From NCBI GenBank assembly GCA_032988165.1, contig JANTQF010000003.1, forward strand, positions 1-64,000: a DNA stretch of 64,000 nucleotides, written 5' to 3'. Positions within the stretch are counted from its first letter, which is position 1, and every line of letters begins with the position of its first letter. Source of the DNA: Emmonsiellopsis sp. PD_33. Taxonomy: Eukaryota; Ascomycota; Eurotiomycetes; Onygenales; Ajellomycetaceae. Below the pieces are notes generated by a model. It worked only from the letters and a program-made list of their open reading frames with translations, was not told the DNA's origin and ran no database searches. Of the stretch, positions 11,144-21,584 are shown piece after piece. Both the position numbers and the translations under genes were made by a program.

Positions 11144-12194
11144 TCAATTAAAAAGTTGAGATATCCGCTGCTTCAACGACCGTCCCAGAGACCCAAGACG
11201 GCGTTTCCCATTCCTCCACTGACCGACGGCGTTAACTAGATCGTCCGGACTAGATTTCGATCGTTGTTCTCGCGTTAGATATGGCGAAGCGGTCATTGTC
11301 GGTCGTGGTCTATAGTATCCACGAAAAACTTCATCCATCAACGCATTGACGCTGTCAAGGTCCCTGGTAGACAATTCAATAAACCTCATACCAAGGTCGT
11401 CGGCGAGATTCTGTCCCTCGGCAGACGTGATCACCTGTGGTCTGTTGGCGGTTACCAGCGATGAATCGGCGACTAAGTAGATCGGCTGTGAAGATACGAA
11501 TATGTTTTGCTCCCTGAAGATCTTTCGCCCTTCGTTGTAAAAAAGCTTACAGACCCATAACACGTCAACGTTGATCCCGCTTGAATATGGATCTTGATAT
11601 ACCACGGGACGCGGAGATGTTAGGCAACTTCGGAGAATGGCGAGTTGTAGCTCCTGAGGTAAACGGGGGAAACAGGTGAAGGTGTTTCCGGTTTTCCCTT
11701 CGGGAGGTTGGATGGGTGTGTTTTCGGTTTGCCTTTGCGGATGGGATATGACCCCTTTCAAAGGAAGCTTTCCGGGAACTTGTTTTAGAGGGCTCGCCAG
11801 TTTGGACGTATAAACAGGAGCAATGTCAGCATGGGCTGTCCGCATCGCATCGAAATCCTGGCGACAGGTAACGTCGTATAGTAGGATGTACACGTCGCCA
11901 GTCAGTAACATCTGATGCCACATAGCACGAAAATTATCCACGAGGTCCACCATGGAAACGTCAAGGAGCTCCACAATGGCATGCTTGTTGCCTGTGTGAA
12001 TTTGCTTTCGATAGTTTAGCTCTAGAGTAGGGTCGAGTGTATCAGGGAAATAATTCTCTATATACTGTTAAGATATAGTCAGTGAATCCGTTTATTGAGA
12101 ACTGATAGACACGTTTCCTCTTATTCACCTGGATCCGTAACCTGGTAGAAAGGTCGGAGTGCCTTGATATAGCCAACACATGTATCTCATCCAT
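11144..12194 (-). CDS. Ras-like pseudo-GTPase with an embedded F-box/2EXR-like domain
   Basis: Two exons, 12194-12129 and 12064-11144, joined by a 64-bp intron (CAG|GTGAAT...ACAG|TAT), giving 328 aa. Residues 1-105 follow the first half of Ras: IHVLAI at beta 1, then YFPDTLDPTLELNYRKQ (Ras switch I, DEYDPTIEDSYRKQ), VELLDV at beta 3 and GDVYILLYDVTCRQDF (Ras EGFLLVYSITSRQSF). Residues about 150-215 are a fungal F-box/2EXR-type unit: FPRLPQELQLAILRSC, then VLWVCKLFYNEGRKIF. Residues 216-275 resume Ras: PIYLVADSS at the NKxD strand, then GQNLADDLGMRFIELSTRD (Ras GxxLAxxxGCxFIExSAKD). The P-loop GxxxxGKS is SRHSDLST, DTAGQ is DVSMVD and NKxD is ADSS, so GTP binding is unlikely. No CaaX box is present. 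Both junctions lie inside one exon. The function is unknown; a scaffold or ubiquitin-ligase adaptor is a guess. Confidence 0.75.
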
Positions 12195-12682
12195 CTTGGG
12201 GTTAACAGAACCCGTAGAGAGCAAAACTTTTTTGGTAAATCTCTACCAAGACTAGTAGTGAATAGTGGTTGTTGATATGGTGCCGATGTATGCAATCGCA
12301 ACGGGGTAGGATATTGTGTTGGTGGCAGGTGAAAGAGAAAGATATGTAGAAAGAAACAAAGAAAGTCTGAATGGATGGATGAAATAAAAAGAAAAGAAAA
12401 GTGATAATGAAGTTGTCAGCACTGGTACCTTTTTTGGATATGGCAAAGAGGGGTTATTAGTGTCAATGATGTCTGCTCGGCGTAGGGATTTTTAGGGATT
12501 TAGATTGGCTAACTTCCCTGTCAGTGTGATATGACTAAAATATCGACCGTATTTAAAGATACTTGTTTAAAGTGACAATATGTCTCCATCTATTCCAGAG
12601 ATGTTATGAGCCCTATAAAAAAATTCATCGAGTTACGCAAAGCTAAAAGAGTCTATCCCAAGTTAACGTAGCCCAGCTTGGG
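12195..12682. other. Intergenic region
   Basis: This is the upstream region of the pseudo-GTPase gene and the 3' flank of the MFS gene. It contains a purine-rich tract (12320-12400) and AT-rich DNA around 12525-12560. No gene is visible. Confidence 0.5.
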
Positions 12683-14204
12683 CTAACGTACGCGTTTCCT
12701 TCTCCATAGAATAAACAGACAAATGCTAGCCACGATATAAGAAACGCCCGCAAAAATCTGGGGATAGAGGTATTCTCGATCCGAGTTCGGACGGCGAAGC
12801 TTCAATGCGATGACTTCCGAAACTATTTTCAACAAAAAGTGCAATATCAGCAAATGAGAATTGTAGCAGGGAACGGACTAAGCGTGTATGAGGCATCTGC
12901 GTTTAATATGAGCGAAGGGATAGATCATACACATCGTTGGTAGCACGACGGATACCCATGATAGAGATAGGACAGATTGTAGCTCCGCCAGTCCGGCAAC
13001 CTCCACACAAACAGGGCCAATTGACTGCATTATGGTCAGCAAGAGAAAGTCCTGGATTGGGAATATCCAGCAAAACCATGGACACGATAGAACATACAAC
13101 CCAGAATACTCCCAGAATCCCTCCACTAATCAGAGCAAAGAGGATAAGCACTCCATATGAGGTTCCAGGGATCCATATAGCGAAACAGATAAGCCCGCAA
13201 AACCCGGTCAGCACACCGGCGACTTGGAGCCTTCCAAACCGATCACTGGAAATTCCAATAAGCGGGCGACCAATGGCAGTTCCCAGGTTTAATATTGCGT
13301 TGACAGATGCAGCTTGGGATTTAGAAAGGCCGATGGACCGCCCATAATCCGGTAACGAATAAAGCAGAGTCATATATCCCAACATAGAGATGAAGGACCA
13401 TGACAATACTAGCAGAACATCTGCGCGCCGGAGTAATTTCGAGTCAAATCCTCGTTGGGGTGGCCGGATTGCCTCGTTTCGAGTTCTGATCAACGCAGTA
13501 GCGAGAAGCAGCATCACGATGACGATGATGGCGGTGACGCGAAATGCCCACTCTAACGAGATTCTCCTGATAATTGCATCCGTCATGAAGGAGAACACGA
13601 GGCCGCCGATCCCGGATCCAGCGCCGGTGATCCCATTCGCCAGACTGCGCTTTTTATCGAACCACTGGGAAATGATTGCAATGTTCGGGACGTAAGTAAA
13701 TCCAACTCCCAAGCCGAGCATTATCCCCTGAGAGATATACAACTGCCAGAGTCGCTTCGAAAAGGAGGCTGCAATAAAACCGCCTCCAAAGAAAAGAGTC
13801 CCTATGAACATGGTTGGCCGGACACCCGCCTCTCGCGCAATTATAGTGATTAGAGGGGCGAAGAGCATAGCCACGGAGAAAATGAAGCCTCCTATCAGGG
13901 CATAGTCAACCGATGTGGCCTCTGGAAATCGGTTGTGGGATAGATATTCTGCCAGGTACACGCCATATGTCTACCGGATTCGACAACGCAACCGTTTGGT
14001 AAGCACACCTACAGAACAGTAGCCGTAGTAGCAACACTTGCGGAACAATCATTGACTTACCGATACCACGCCCCAAGAGAAGCAGTTAAGGGAGAAGCAC
14101 GCAGCTACAATGACCCAGCCATATCCACCGTCAGGAGGGATGGATGGATCAGGAGGAGCTGCTACCTCGTCCCCGTTGTTGGATTCCGGGAGGTCGTAGG
14201 CCAT
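12683..14204 (-). CDS. MFS transporter, monocarboxylate-porter (MCT/SLC16-like) family
   Basis: Four exons: 14204-14061, 13970-13098, 13024-12931 and 12822-12683, giving 416 aa. The introns (90, 73 and 108 bp) are GT-AG and phase-consistent. The start MAYDLPESN is followed by a polar N-terminus and the MCT signature PPDGGYGWVIVAACF. Transmembrane segments then run through TYGVYLAEYL, the loop motif GLGVGFTYVPNIAIISQWFDKKR, GITGAGSGIGG, the second-half motif GRPLIGISSDRFGR and the final exon SEVIALKLRRPNSDREYLYP...GVSYIVASICLFILW, ending KRVR. The last exon restores the expected C-terminal helix, so the gene appears complete with about 12 helices. MCT-like fungal proteins are plasma-membrane or vacuolar porters of organic acids, riboflavin or unknown solutes; the substrate is not readable here. 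It is transcribed away from the ACR3 gene, with 884 bp between start codons. Confidence 0.88.
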
Positions 14205-15088
14205 TGAGAGTTTCGCAAAAAGATCTAGCAGGACAGCAGTTGATAATAGACAGATCAAACGGGAGAATATAGGTGGATGCTATCATGGAGGCATATATCC
14301 CTGCGGTGATTAGGGACTGAAACGACAGGAATATGAAAGTGATTATGAAAACGAGACGACAGCGACAATACGATGTCCAGATCGAACTCCAACCGAGCTA
14401 TCCCTCTATATATCTGTGAAGGCATCGACAACCGGTAATACTACCCTAGTGTAGTAATGTTGACCGGGGAGTTTACCGGTTCCTTTGGTAAAGCCGAGTC
14501 TGACGCCGTCAATCGGACAGTATTCTTGTGAGGGGGGAAATGGGGTAGTTAGTAGTTAGCAGTTAACCGATGCCGAACAGGAAACACACAAACAGGTTCT
14601 CATGACAGATTTGAAGGGCAAGAGTGGACGGAGCATTCCCATTTTGGTGGCCCAATTTCATACAAGTCATCATCCATCAGCTTTATAATCCTTATCTTAC
14701 ACTGGACGGCAGCGTTTTTCTCAAGGAGAAAAAGGGGGAGATGAAAGCATAAAATAAATCCTTTGGGGCTTCCTGCATCACGTGAGATAAGGCTTGGCTG
14801 TCAAGCTAAACCCGAATAAAGTTTCGGCCTAACTGTTTCTGGGGAAAAGTTTGTCAGCACAGGCCAGGTCGCTCTCAGCCAATCAGAGCGGACCGGTGAC
14901 ATGCTTCGAAATATTTTCTACTTCAACTGCAGGTTTGCTTCGATATACATATGTGTCTCCATGGGGTCATCATCTTTTGCTCTTCTGATTCATTTTTGGG
15001 AATTTGCCCCGGTTGCATAGTACTAGGACAGTACATTTCCCTTTCAACCTTCGAGAGCAACCGCAAATCCCCCCAACTACCGTCCACC
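14205..15088. promoter_or_regulatory. Shared divergent promoter region of the MFS and ACR3 genes
   Basis: This is the 884 bp between the two start codons. Visible elements are a TATATAT run (14407-14413) on the MFS side, an inverted repeat TACTAC-6-GTAGTA (14439-14456), CACGTG (14779-14784) directly followed by GATAAG (14786-14791), and CCAAT (14879-14883) about 200 bp before the ACR3 ATG. No copy of the yeast Yap8/Arr1 site was seen. That these elements control either gene is inferred. Confidence 0.4.
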
Positions 15089-16481
15089 ATGGCCTCACAA
15101 ACCGACGAGGTCATTGAGCAATCATTGGCGAATAAAATATACACAGAAAGGACCTCAGGCGGGCCATCTGACGTTGAGAAGCAATGCGACAACAATGTCA
15201 AAAGCCAGTCCACCACGGATTCCATCTTCAACAGCCTTGGTGTATTGGATCGATTTCTTGCAGTCTGGATATTCCTTGCCATGGCCATTGGGATTATCCT
15301 AGGGAACTTCGTTCCCAATACTGGGCCCGCCTTGCAGAGAGGGAAATTTGTTGGCGTCTCTATCCCTATCGGTAAGTCGTCTGACTACTGCCTTTCTCTC
15401 CGCTCGTTTTGAAGTGCTGACGTCGGGCATTGTAGCAATTGGCCTCCTGGTCATGATGTATCCCATATTGTGCAAAGTTAGGTATGAGACGTTGCATCGA
15501 GTGTTCAGAACGAAAGAGATTTGGATCCAGATTGGATTTAGCATTGTCGTGAACTGGATCATCGCCCCTCTTCTCATGGTATGACACGCCCACCTCACCC
15601 TGTTGAATTCATGTTTCACAAGCAAATTCCTCATGGCCAGACGGGGGCTAACGTTTTCACCAGCTGGCACTCGCTTGGGCATTCCTGCCAGATGAGCCTG
15701 AGCTTCGAGAGGGTCTTATCTTGGTGGGACTCGCAAGATGTATTGCCATGGTAAGCCCTTTTCTTTCATGTTGACAGCAAAGCCTAGTAGATAGTAGCTA
15801 GCTAATATATGCCGAACTTCCCAGGTTCTCATCTGGACTGGGCTAGCCGGAGGTGATAATGAATACTGCGCCATCCTCGTCGCCATAAACTCCATGCTCC
15901 AAATGGTCCTCTTCGCCCCACTCGCCGTACTCTTCATCAAAATCATCAGCCATTCGCACGATACAATCAGTCTCTCCTATTCCGTGGTTGCTCAGAGCGT
16001 TGCCGTCTTCCTTGGTATACCTCTAGGAGCCGCAATCGTCACTCGCTTCACACTCCGCAAACTCACCGGGCCCGCTTGGTATGATAACGTATTTCTCAAA
16101 TGGGCAGGCCCATGGTCCCTTATCGGGCTCTTGTTTACGATCTTGGTTCTCTTTGCCTCGCAGGGGAGACAAGTTGTCCATCAGATCGTGTCTGTTGTAC
16201 GCGTCTCGGCTCCGCTGATAGTATATTTCGTGATCGTTTTCTTTTGCACCTTGCTTATCACGTATAAATTTGGGTTTGGGTACAAAGTATCAGCGACCCA
16301 GAGCTTCACGGCGGCGAGTAACAATTTCGAGCTCGCTATTGCGGTGGCTATCGCCACCTTTGGAGCGGATAGTGATCAAGCACTTGCTGCCACTGTCGGC
16401 CCGTTGATTGAAGTTCCTGTCTTGCTGGGCTTGGTGTATGTTGTTAAACTTGTGGCTAAACGGGTGGGTTGGAAAGCTTAG
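15089..16481 (+). CDS. acr3: ACR3 family arsenite efflux permease
   Basis: Four exons: 15089-15371, 15436-15578, 15664-15750 and 15825-16481, giving 389 aa, close to the roughly 400 aa of yeast Acr3. All junctions are GT-AG and in phase. The N-terminal 48 residues are polar, then LGVLDRFLAVWIFLAMAIGI begins the first of about ten helices of the bile-acid/arsenite carrier fold. Family landmarks are PILCKVRYE, FSIVVNWIIAPLLM, GLARCIAMV (holding the essential transport Cys), IWTGLAGGDNEYCAILVAIN and SFTAASNNFELAIAVAIA with GPLIEVPVLLGLVYV near the end. The protein should export arsenite, and possibly antimonite, across the plasma membrane. No arsenate reductase or ArsH neighbour is visible, so it is not in a classic ars cluster. 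The start is the first in-frame ATG with a good CACCATGG context. Confidence 0.92.
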
Positions 16482-17312
16482 AATTGCTGGATTGTTACAT
16501 CAATTGTTGGAATTTGGAGAGGCAGAAAATATCTGCCAGCTTATCGAGGGAAGCGGACATCGAGTCACGATTTTCATGTTTTTGGTTGAGAGTATAGATC
16601 TTTCCTCCGCGTATACCCAATTTTGTGTTAGCGAATAATACCAGGGTTTAATAAGTACATCGAAGTGGAGTGCATGAAGTGAGAAGTAGAAGTTTATCCA
16701 TTACTGCTACCATAATGTCTTTATCCCTTTTCGAATGTTTGCAACTTCAAAATAACATGCAAAGAGGGCTGCACTCCATGCACATGCAGTGCCAGAACCT
16801 AGCATTTCTTGCTCAGAAGTCTTCATTTCTTCTACCAATGGACCAGATCCCCCCCCTAGCCTGTGCTGCATTCAGTGAGCTCTCCCAGTGAGGCACGTCC
16901 TTTGCGGAAATTCGGGATTGGCTCAATACTTGCTTGGATAGAAAGGGGAGGCGTGTCTGGCCACCGGGTTCTGTAGGTGAATAAGTAACATTATTATCCT
17001 GTAGGTAACATAAAGGTCTTTGCTGATATGCTTGGGAAGCGGGTCGGGCAGTGCTTTGGGTGACTGATGCCTGCGAACGAAGCTTTTTAATATGCTCCCA
17101 ACGTCAATCCCGATATGCATTGATAGCATTCTCCCAATGGTGAAATCTGGTTCCGACTGCCCCCTCAAGCCAAAAGCGCCCATGAGACTCGGATCGGGTA
17201 TGTTAAAGCAGAGGTTCGATATCTGCAAGAAATCTTTTAAACACGCCCACGATATCCTCTAGAGCAAGCTGCAGAAGCACAACGTGCTAAACCCAGTTTA
17301 TTTTGTTGAATC
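16482..17312. other. Intergenic region between ACR3 and the kinase 3' end
   Basis: This region lies between two convergent genes. A minus-strand frame at 16923-17228 is open for about 100 codons but has no recognisable motif, no good start and no link to the kinase. I see no supported gene. Confidence 0.45.
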
Positions 17313-18871
17313 CTACACACGGATCCATTCGTGTTGTAATAGCTCAGCCGCAGACTTTCGAGCCGCCGGGTCGATTTCGAGCATGCCCCTAACGAAGTCA
17401 ATGAAAATTGGAACTTCATCCTGCGGCATATCGACAGGCTTTAGGAAAGGTTTTGTTTGGCCGTCAATCAGTCGTTCAAGAGAGGTAGGTCCCAGGTTAG
17501 GAATTCGGAGAAGATTCCCTGTGGCAAACCTTGGTTAAATAAAGATAGAATATTAATGTCAATGGGCTTACCTTGCTTGTCAAAAAAATGAGCCGCACGC
17601 TTCCCCTTTTCTATAAATTCAAGTGGAAATCGGCCGAGGACCTCAGTAATCCTTGCTAGGCGGTCATCTGCCGCCGTCCAAGTTCCATTCGATGATGCTT
17701 CCCCTGAGAAAAGGATTATGCCTTGAACAAGCTCCACAACCTTTTGCAGGGCATAGGTCAGAATAAATTGCACCATGATACAGACATTTGACGAGTGAGA
17801 TGTTCTTACAAGACACCCAAGACTCCATATATCCACACCAACATCCCACGGAGCACCTATTGTCACTTCAGGGGCTCTTAGAGCAGGCGACTGGATTAAT
17901 TCTGACAAATGACGTTCCCTCCAAGATGCTATTATGACAGTAAGTTATGTGCGAGAAAAGTTGAAATTGGCCTACATACCGACACCGAAATCGATTAGCC
18001 TGACATGGAGATTTTTTGTTTCCGAGACAAGCGACGTAGGAATAACCTCTCGAAGAGGAGCGGCAACACCACGCTGCGGGTCGGTGCGCGCAGGAACTTT
18101 CGACAGATAATGGGAGATAGTGTTGGTTGGATTTTCCAGCTCTAGAAGTATATTCGTTGGCTTCAAATCTGTCAATAAAATAGGCGGTGTCAGCAATACA
18201 ACAAACGGCCGATATTAGGATTTGCCATACCGGTATGAATGACACCACACTCGTTGTGGAGGAAGTCAAGCGCAAGAAGAAGCTGCCGTGTGATCACTTT
18301 GACAGCCTTTATTGGTAATTTGCCATCTTCGTACCTGGCGGTTTGGAAGTCTAGGTGGTGTCCTAGTACATCGAACGTTAAGCAAACATGATCTCCATTG
18401 GGTCCTGTATGCGTGAATTGCTCAAGAAGATGGGACACGTAATTGCGGCCTTGATGAGAGCTTCGCCTGGACACTTCCAAGATTCTCGAGAGAATTTCTC
18501 TCTCAAAGATGTCATGGCGGCCGCCATAACAATCAGCCCTCAGCATTTTAAGCGCCACATAGCTCTGACGCCTATCCAGTCCGTTAGCACGGTATGCGGT
18601 GGTGACGGCGATGGACAACATACTTGGAATCTCTCGCTAGCCAAACTGTGGAATATTGCCCGTATCCCAGTTTCCTCAGGATAGTGTATTGGCCATGATG
18701 GAAAGTATCGCCCAAGCGGATCGGGTGGAAACCACCAGGCTGGTAACAGTCCGGCTCTTCTGTGACTGGGCGAGGATTGACATGCTCTAGTGATGCCAGG
18801 CGAGGGGGGTTCCCAAAGAACTTTGCGAGCCGGGATCGTATTTGGAATAATGATGTTTTTAACCGACTCAT
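17313..18871 (-). CDS. SRPK-like serine/threonine protein kinase
   Basis: Six exons: 18871-18624, 18571-18231, 18168-17980, 17928-17810, 17740-17572 and 17518-17313, giving 423 aa with every intron in phase. Kinase landmarks are the glycine loop LGYGQYSTVW (68-77), the ATP lysine in YVALK (K91), the helix-C Glu in FEREIL, the catalytic loop IHTDLKPTNIL (the HTD form typical of SRPK kinases, D near 197 at an exon junction), DFG in LIDFGV (256-258), APE in ALRAPE (278-280), VDIWSLGCL and the closing DPAARKSAAELLQHEWI. The SRPK spacer insert is very short (about 45 residues). All catalytic residues are present, so activity is likely. Many moulds carry lineage-specific expansions of such compact SRPK-like kinases whose targets are unknown; this may be one rather than the conserved splicing kinase. 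Confidence 0.87.
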
Positions 18872-19066
18872 TATCTTGGATCACTGATAGCACCAGGCTC
18901 GCTGGATAGCAATACGGGATAGAGAATGAGGGTTCGGCTTTGCCCCTGAAAAATGTAGCTAAACTTCTGTGACTAATTTCTGACTAACCAGCTAACTAAC
19001 TGTTGATGAGGCCAACCACCAACTCGTCCTTTGGTCGGCGAGGAACCTCATAAAGAGGAATAGATA
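18872..19066. other. Kinase upstream region ending in a direct-repeat copy
   Basis: A short upstream region of the kinase. It contains the left copy of the direct repeat listed separately, plus TAACTAAC repeats at 18990-19001. Confidence 0.4.
18939..18987 (+). repeat. Direct repeat, left copy
   Basis: TTTGCCCCTGAA (18939-18950), an 11-12 bp insert, then ACTTC-GTGACTAATTT-TGACTAA (18963-18987). The same string, without the insert and with two mismatches, recurs in the same orientation at 21329-21365. The pair brackets about 2.4 kb. Confidence 0.7.
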
Positions 19067-19423
19067 TCAAAAACACTCAAGAGAACTTACGGCCCCTAAT
19101 GCCGCGCTTCCCGCGCCTCCGCCCCCGACCTCCTCTTCTTCAGCGATTTTTCCTTCGCCTTCTTCTCCGCAAAGGACTCCCGGCAAACCCCGACGTATTA
19201 GTCGGGGGCCCATAAGCAGTCCCAGAACTGCAAGACCTTCTGCCATGCTCCGATTGCCAAAGAACTGCCTGCTCCTGAAGATGTTTTTATATCTAACCTG
19301 CTCTGGCTCCCGACTGCGATCCTGACCCTGATCCTGATTCGACTCCTGCTCCCACTCCTCTTCCTCTTCCTGTTCCGGTCCCCCCCTTACCCCCCTTGCT
19401 TTCCCCCGTCGGCCATTTCGCAT
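19067..19423 (-). CDS. Hypothetical acidic/glycine-rich reading frame
   Basis: An open frame of about 119 codons from an in-frame ATG. It is rich in Glu/Gln/Arg at the N-terminus (repeats such as EQEEEEEWEQES), has a short hydrophobic stretch (AEGLAVLGLLMG) and ends in Gly/Glu-rich sequence. A perfect donor GTAAGT lies at its end (near 19090), so it could be the first exon of a spliced gene, but I found no convincing continuation. It may equally be GC-rich noise. I do not recognise it. Confidence 0.2.
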   Translation of the reverse strand: MRNGRRGKARGVRGGPEQEEEEEWEQESNQDQGQDRSREPEQVRYKNIFRSRQFFGNRSMAEGLAVLGLLMGPRLIRRGLPGVLCGEEGEGKIAEEEEVGGGGAGSAALGAVSSLECF

Positions 19424-19499
19424 CCAGTCGTCGTCAAGCAAAGCTTGATCGATAACATTTGGATCCTATTTCATTGTAAATTTCTCTTCAATCTTATAG

Positions 19500-21053
19500 G
19501 TTTTATTGATGGAATACACTACCATTGTATTCTATCTGCTCTATGCAGCTTGTGGGTAAATGTAATAGGTAGTACCTACCTAAGCAAATAACATAGGGCT
19601 GCCCAAAGACCTCAGAAGTGGCACAAGTCTTACAAACTCTGATGCCATTAATTTGTGTCAGTAGATCATATCTATGACACCCTGGGCACATGCATCGATT
19701 GTCGATAAACCAACAGTATACTTTGAAACACCTTTTGCAAAGGAGCTTCCCCCGGCATCTTTACCGTCCACTTGCATTCCATACATAGCCACTGGTCATG
19801 TCAGGCCCCAGGGAAACTTGGCCAATTGCTTCGTCTGTTCTTTGCAACGTTCGCATGTGTCTGGCTTATGTTTCATCATTATCCATGCTATCTGGTTATG
19901 ATTGTGGAATATTGAGCATGCGCTGTTGAGGGGAATGATTGGAGTGTGTTCATTCAGCAGTCTAAGCTTCTCAAATACTCTCAACAGACTCCGCGAGGTC
20001 CTGGGGGGTCGTGAAAAGGTGCTTGCTGTACTGGTCGTAATTGACCTCAGCAACACCATGAATATTGTCTCAGTTAGTAGGTATACTGCAGGTGAAATAT
20101 TAGAAAAGTTAATGAGAACTCATGGCTCAACTTTCCATTTAAAGTCTGGGTCAGAGATAACATGGTAGTTTTGAGCTGCTGGCCTGAATGTTTGCCATGT
20201 GTTTCTGAATGTGTTCAAGAACATTGCCACTAACCCCAGCATACTCAAATAGATTGTCTGGCCATTCTTAGTACCAGCCTTGTTGAATTGTGGGGAACAT
20301 ATTGGCACTAAATAGTGACAACATATCACCATCAAAACATGATGCAATCATATCTGTTAAGCTTCCCATTAGATATGGGTGGATCAGGGTTGTGATTAGT
20401 GCATCAACATGTTGTAGAGACATTGCACATTCTGAGTTTGAATAGGCAATGGATAATTTCATGTAGGCGCCATCTGAATAGACATAGGTGATTATTTGGG
20501 ATAGCGCGAAAAGTGGTGATATCTATATCATCGTTAGCAGGGGTGGGGACGGCATTGAAGTTTTGGAAAATGTCAAGGACATCTTTGTCGTCAACTTCAT
20601 CCTCGTTGCCTGACTGATCATGCTCATAATGGCCATCACGTTCAGGGGTTTCCGGAGGCGGTGGAATTGAAAGCCAAGAACATTCAATTTGTTTGACCCA
20701 TTTATCTGCAAACATATTATTAGAGATTCTTATCTGCTGTATTGGGGGAGGATGTGAAATCACCTTGAAACAGCTAGGCGCCCAATATCACACTGCTTAT
20801 GGCAAAGGGTCGGTATCCTTTGGAAAGTGAAGGTGAGGTATGAAATCAAGGATGTTATATATGACCCTTCTGCTTGGCCACAATGTTGGCAAGCTTTAGG
20901 GAGACCGTTTGTATGTGCTCCCCTGCTGCAGTGCTTCTTGGGGGTTCGGGTAGGATGAGAGTTGACCCTTGGGACTTGGGGGAGCTGAATGAGCAGAAAG
21001 GTTGGCAGGAATCTTATTCCCTTGATTTCTTTCATGCCAAGGCAGTTCAGCAT
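19500..21053 (-). pseudogene. Broken cysteine-rich reading frame of unknown family
   Basis: The minus strand holds consecutive coding-like stretches separated by stops and frame changes: ACQHCGQAEGSY (about 20880), an acidic segment GNEDEVDDKDVLDIFQNF (about 20580), SLQHVDALITTLIHPYLMGS, EWPDNLFEYAGVSGN with a stop just before it (about 20240), DTCERCKEQTKQ (about 19850) and CPGCHRYDLLTQINGIRVCK (about 19650). Paired CxxC motifs suggest zinc-binding modules. The composition is ordinary and CpG remains, so this is decay by indels and stops rather than RIP. The setting between direct repeats suggests a mobile-element protein, but I cannot assign a superfamily. Confidence 0.4.
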
Positions 21054-21328
21054 GCATTAACTGGTAGAGTTCCTGTATATTCCCAACTGCATTAACCGGT
21101 AGTGTATTCCTGGCTGTAGGGTTCCTGTATACTACTAATTCACCAAATAGTAAGGACGGCAGTGACTTTCTCTTTGCAGCGGTTTTGACGGCCTTCGCGG
21201 CCGCCGTGTTTTGCGGGGTTGCCTTTGCACTGCGGCGAGAGCGGGTTTTTGGACCGTTTGAATAGCGAGAACGGTTGGAAATATTGGATTGAACTGCATA
21301 AGTTAATCTACCTGGCCCTTGAGCTGAG

Positions 21329-21365
21329 TTTGCCCCTGAAACTTCAGTGACTAATTTATGACTAA
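21329..21365 (+). repeat. Direct repeat, right copy
   Basis: TTTGCCCCTGAA (21329-21340) directly followed by ACTTCAGTGACTAATTTATG-ACTAA (21341-21365). It matches the left copy at 18939-18987 at all but two positions apart from the insert there. It lies 220 bp before the Ncs6 start codon. Confidence 0.7.
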
Positions 21366-21584
21366 GCCGGCACCTGCTGACCTAAGCAAATCCGTCTGAG
21401 TCAAAAGCAGCCTTCAACCACGTCTCAATTTTACTGTTGAAAGCCTCCATACAAGCGCTTTCTAGATTATTACCATGCTCATATTCCCAGGATATTATCA
21501 GAATATATAATATACTCGCGTGGACGACCCTTCTCCCAATACAACGAACGAACCTAAGAAACGAAACCGCCCCCGCCATCAAGA

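Noticed and set aside
12129..12250. A hidden P-loop exon upstream of the Ras-like gene
   Set aside because: The existing first exon already aligns gap-free with Ras beta 1 and the P-loop position, and no GxxxxGK[ST] appears in the three minus frames just upstream.
19067..19441. First exon of a gene continuing toward the kinase
   Set aside because: A GTAAGT donor is present, but candidate acceptors downstream lead to stops within a few codons, so it is listed only as a hypothetical frame.
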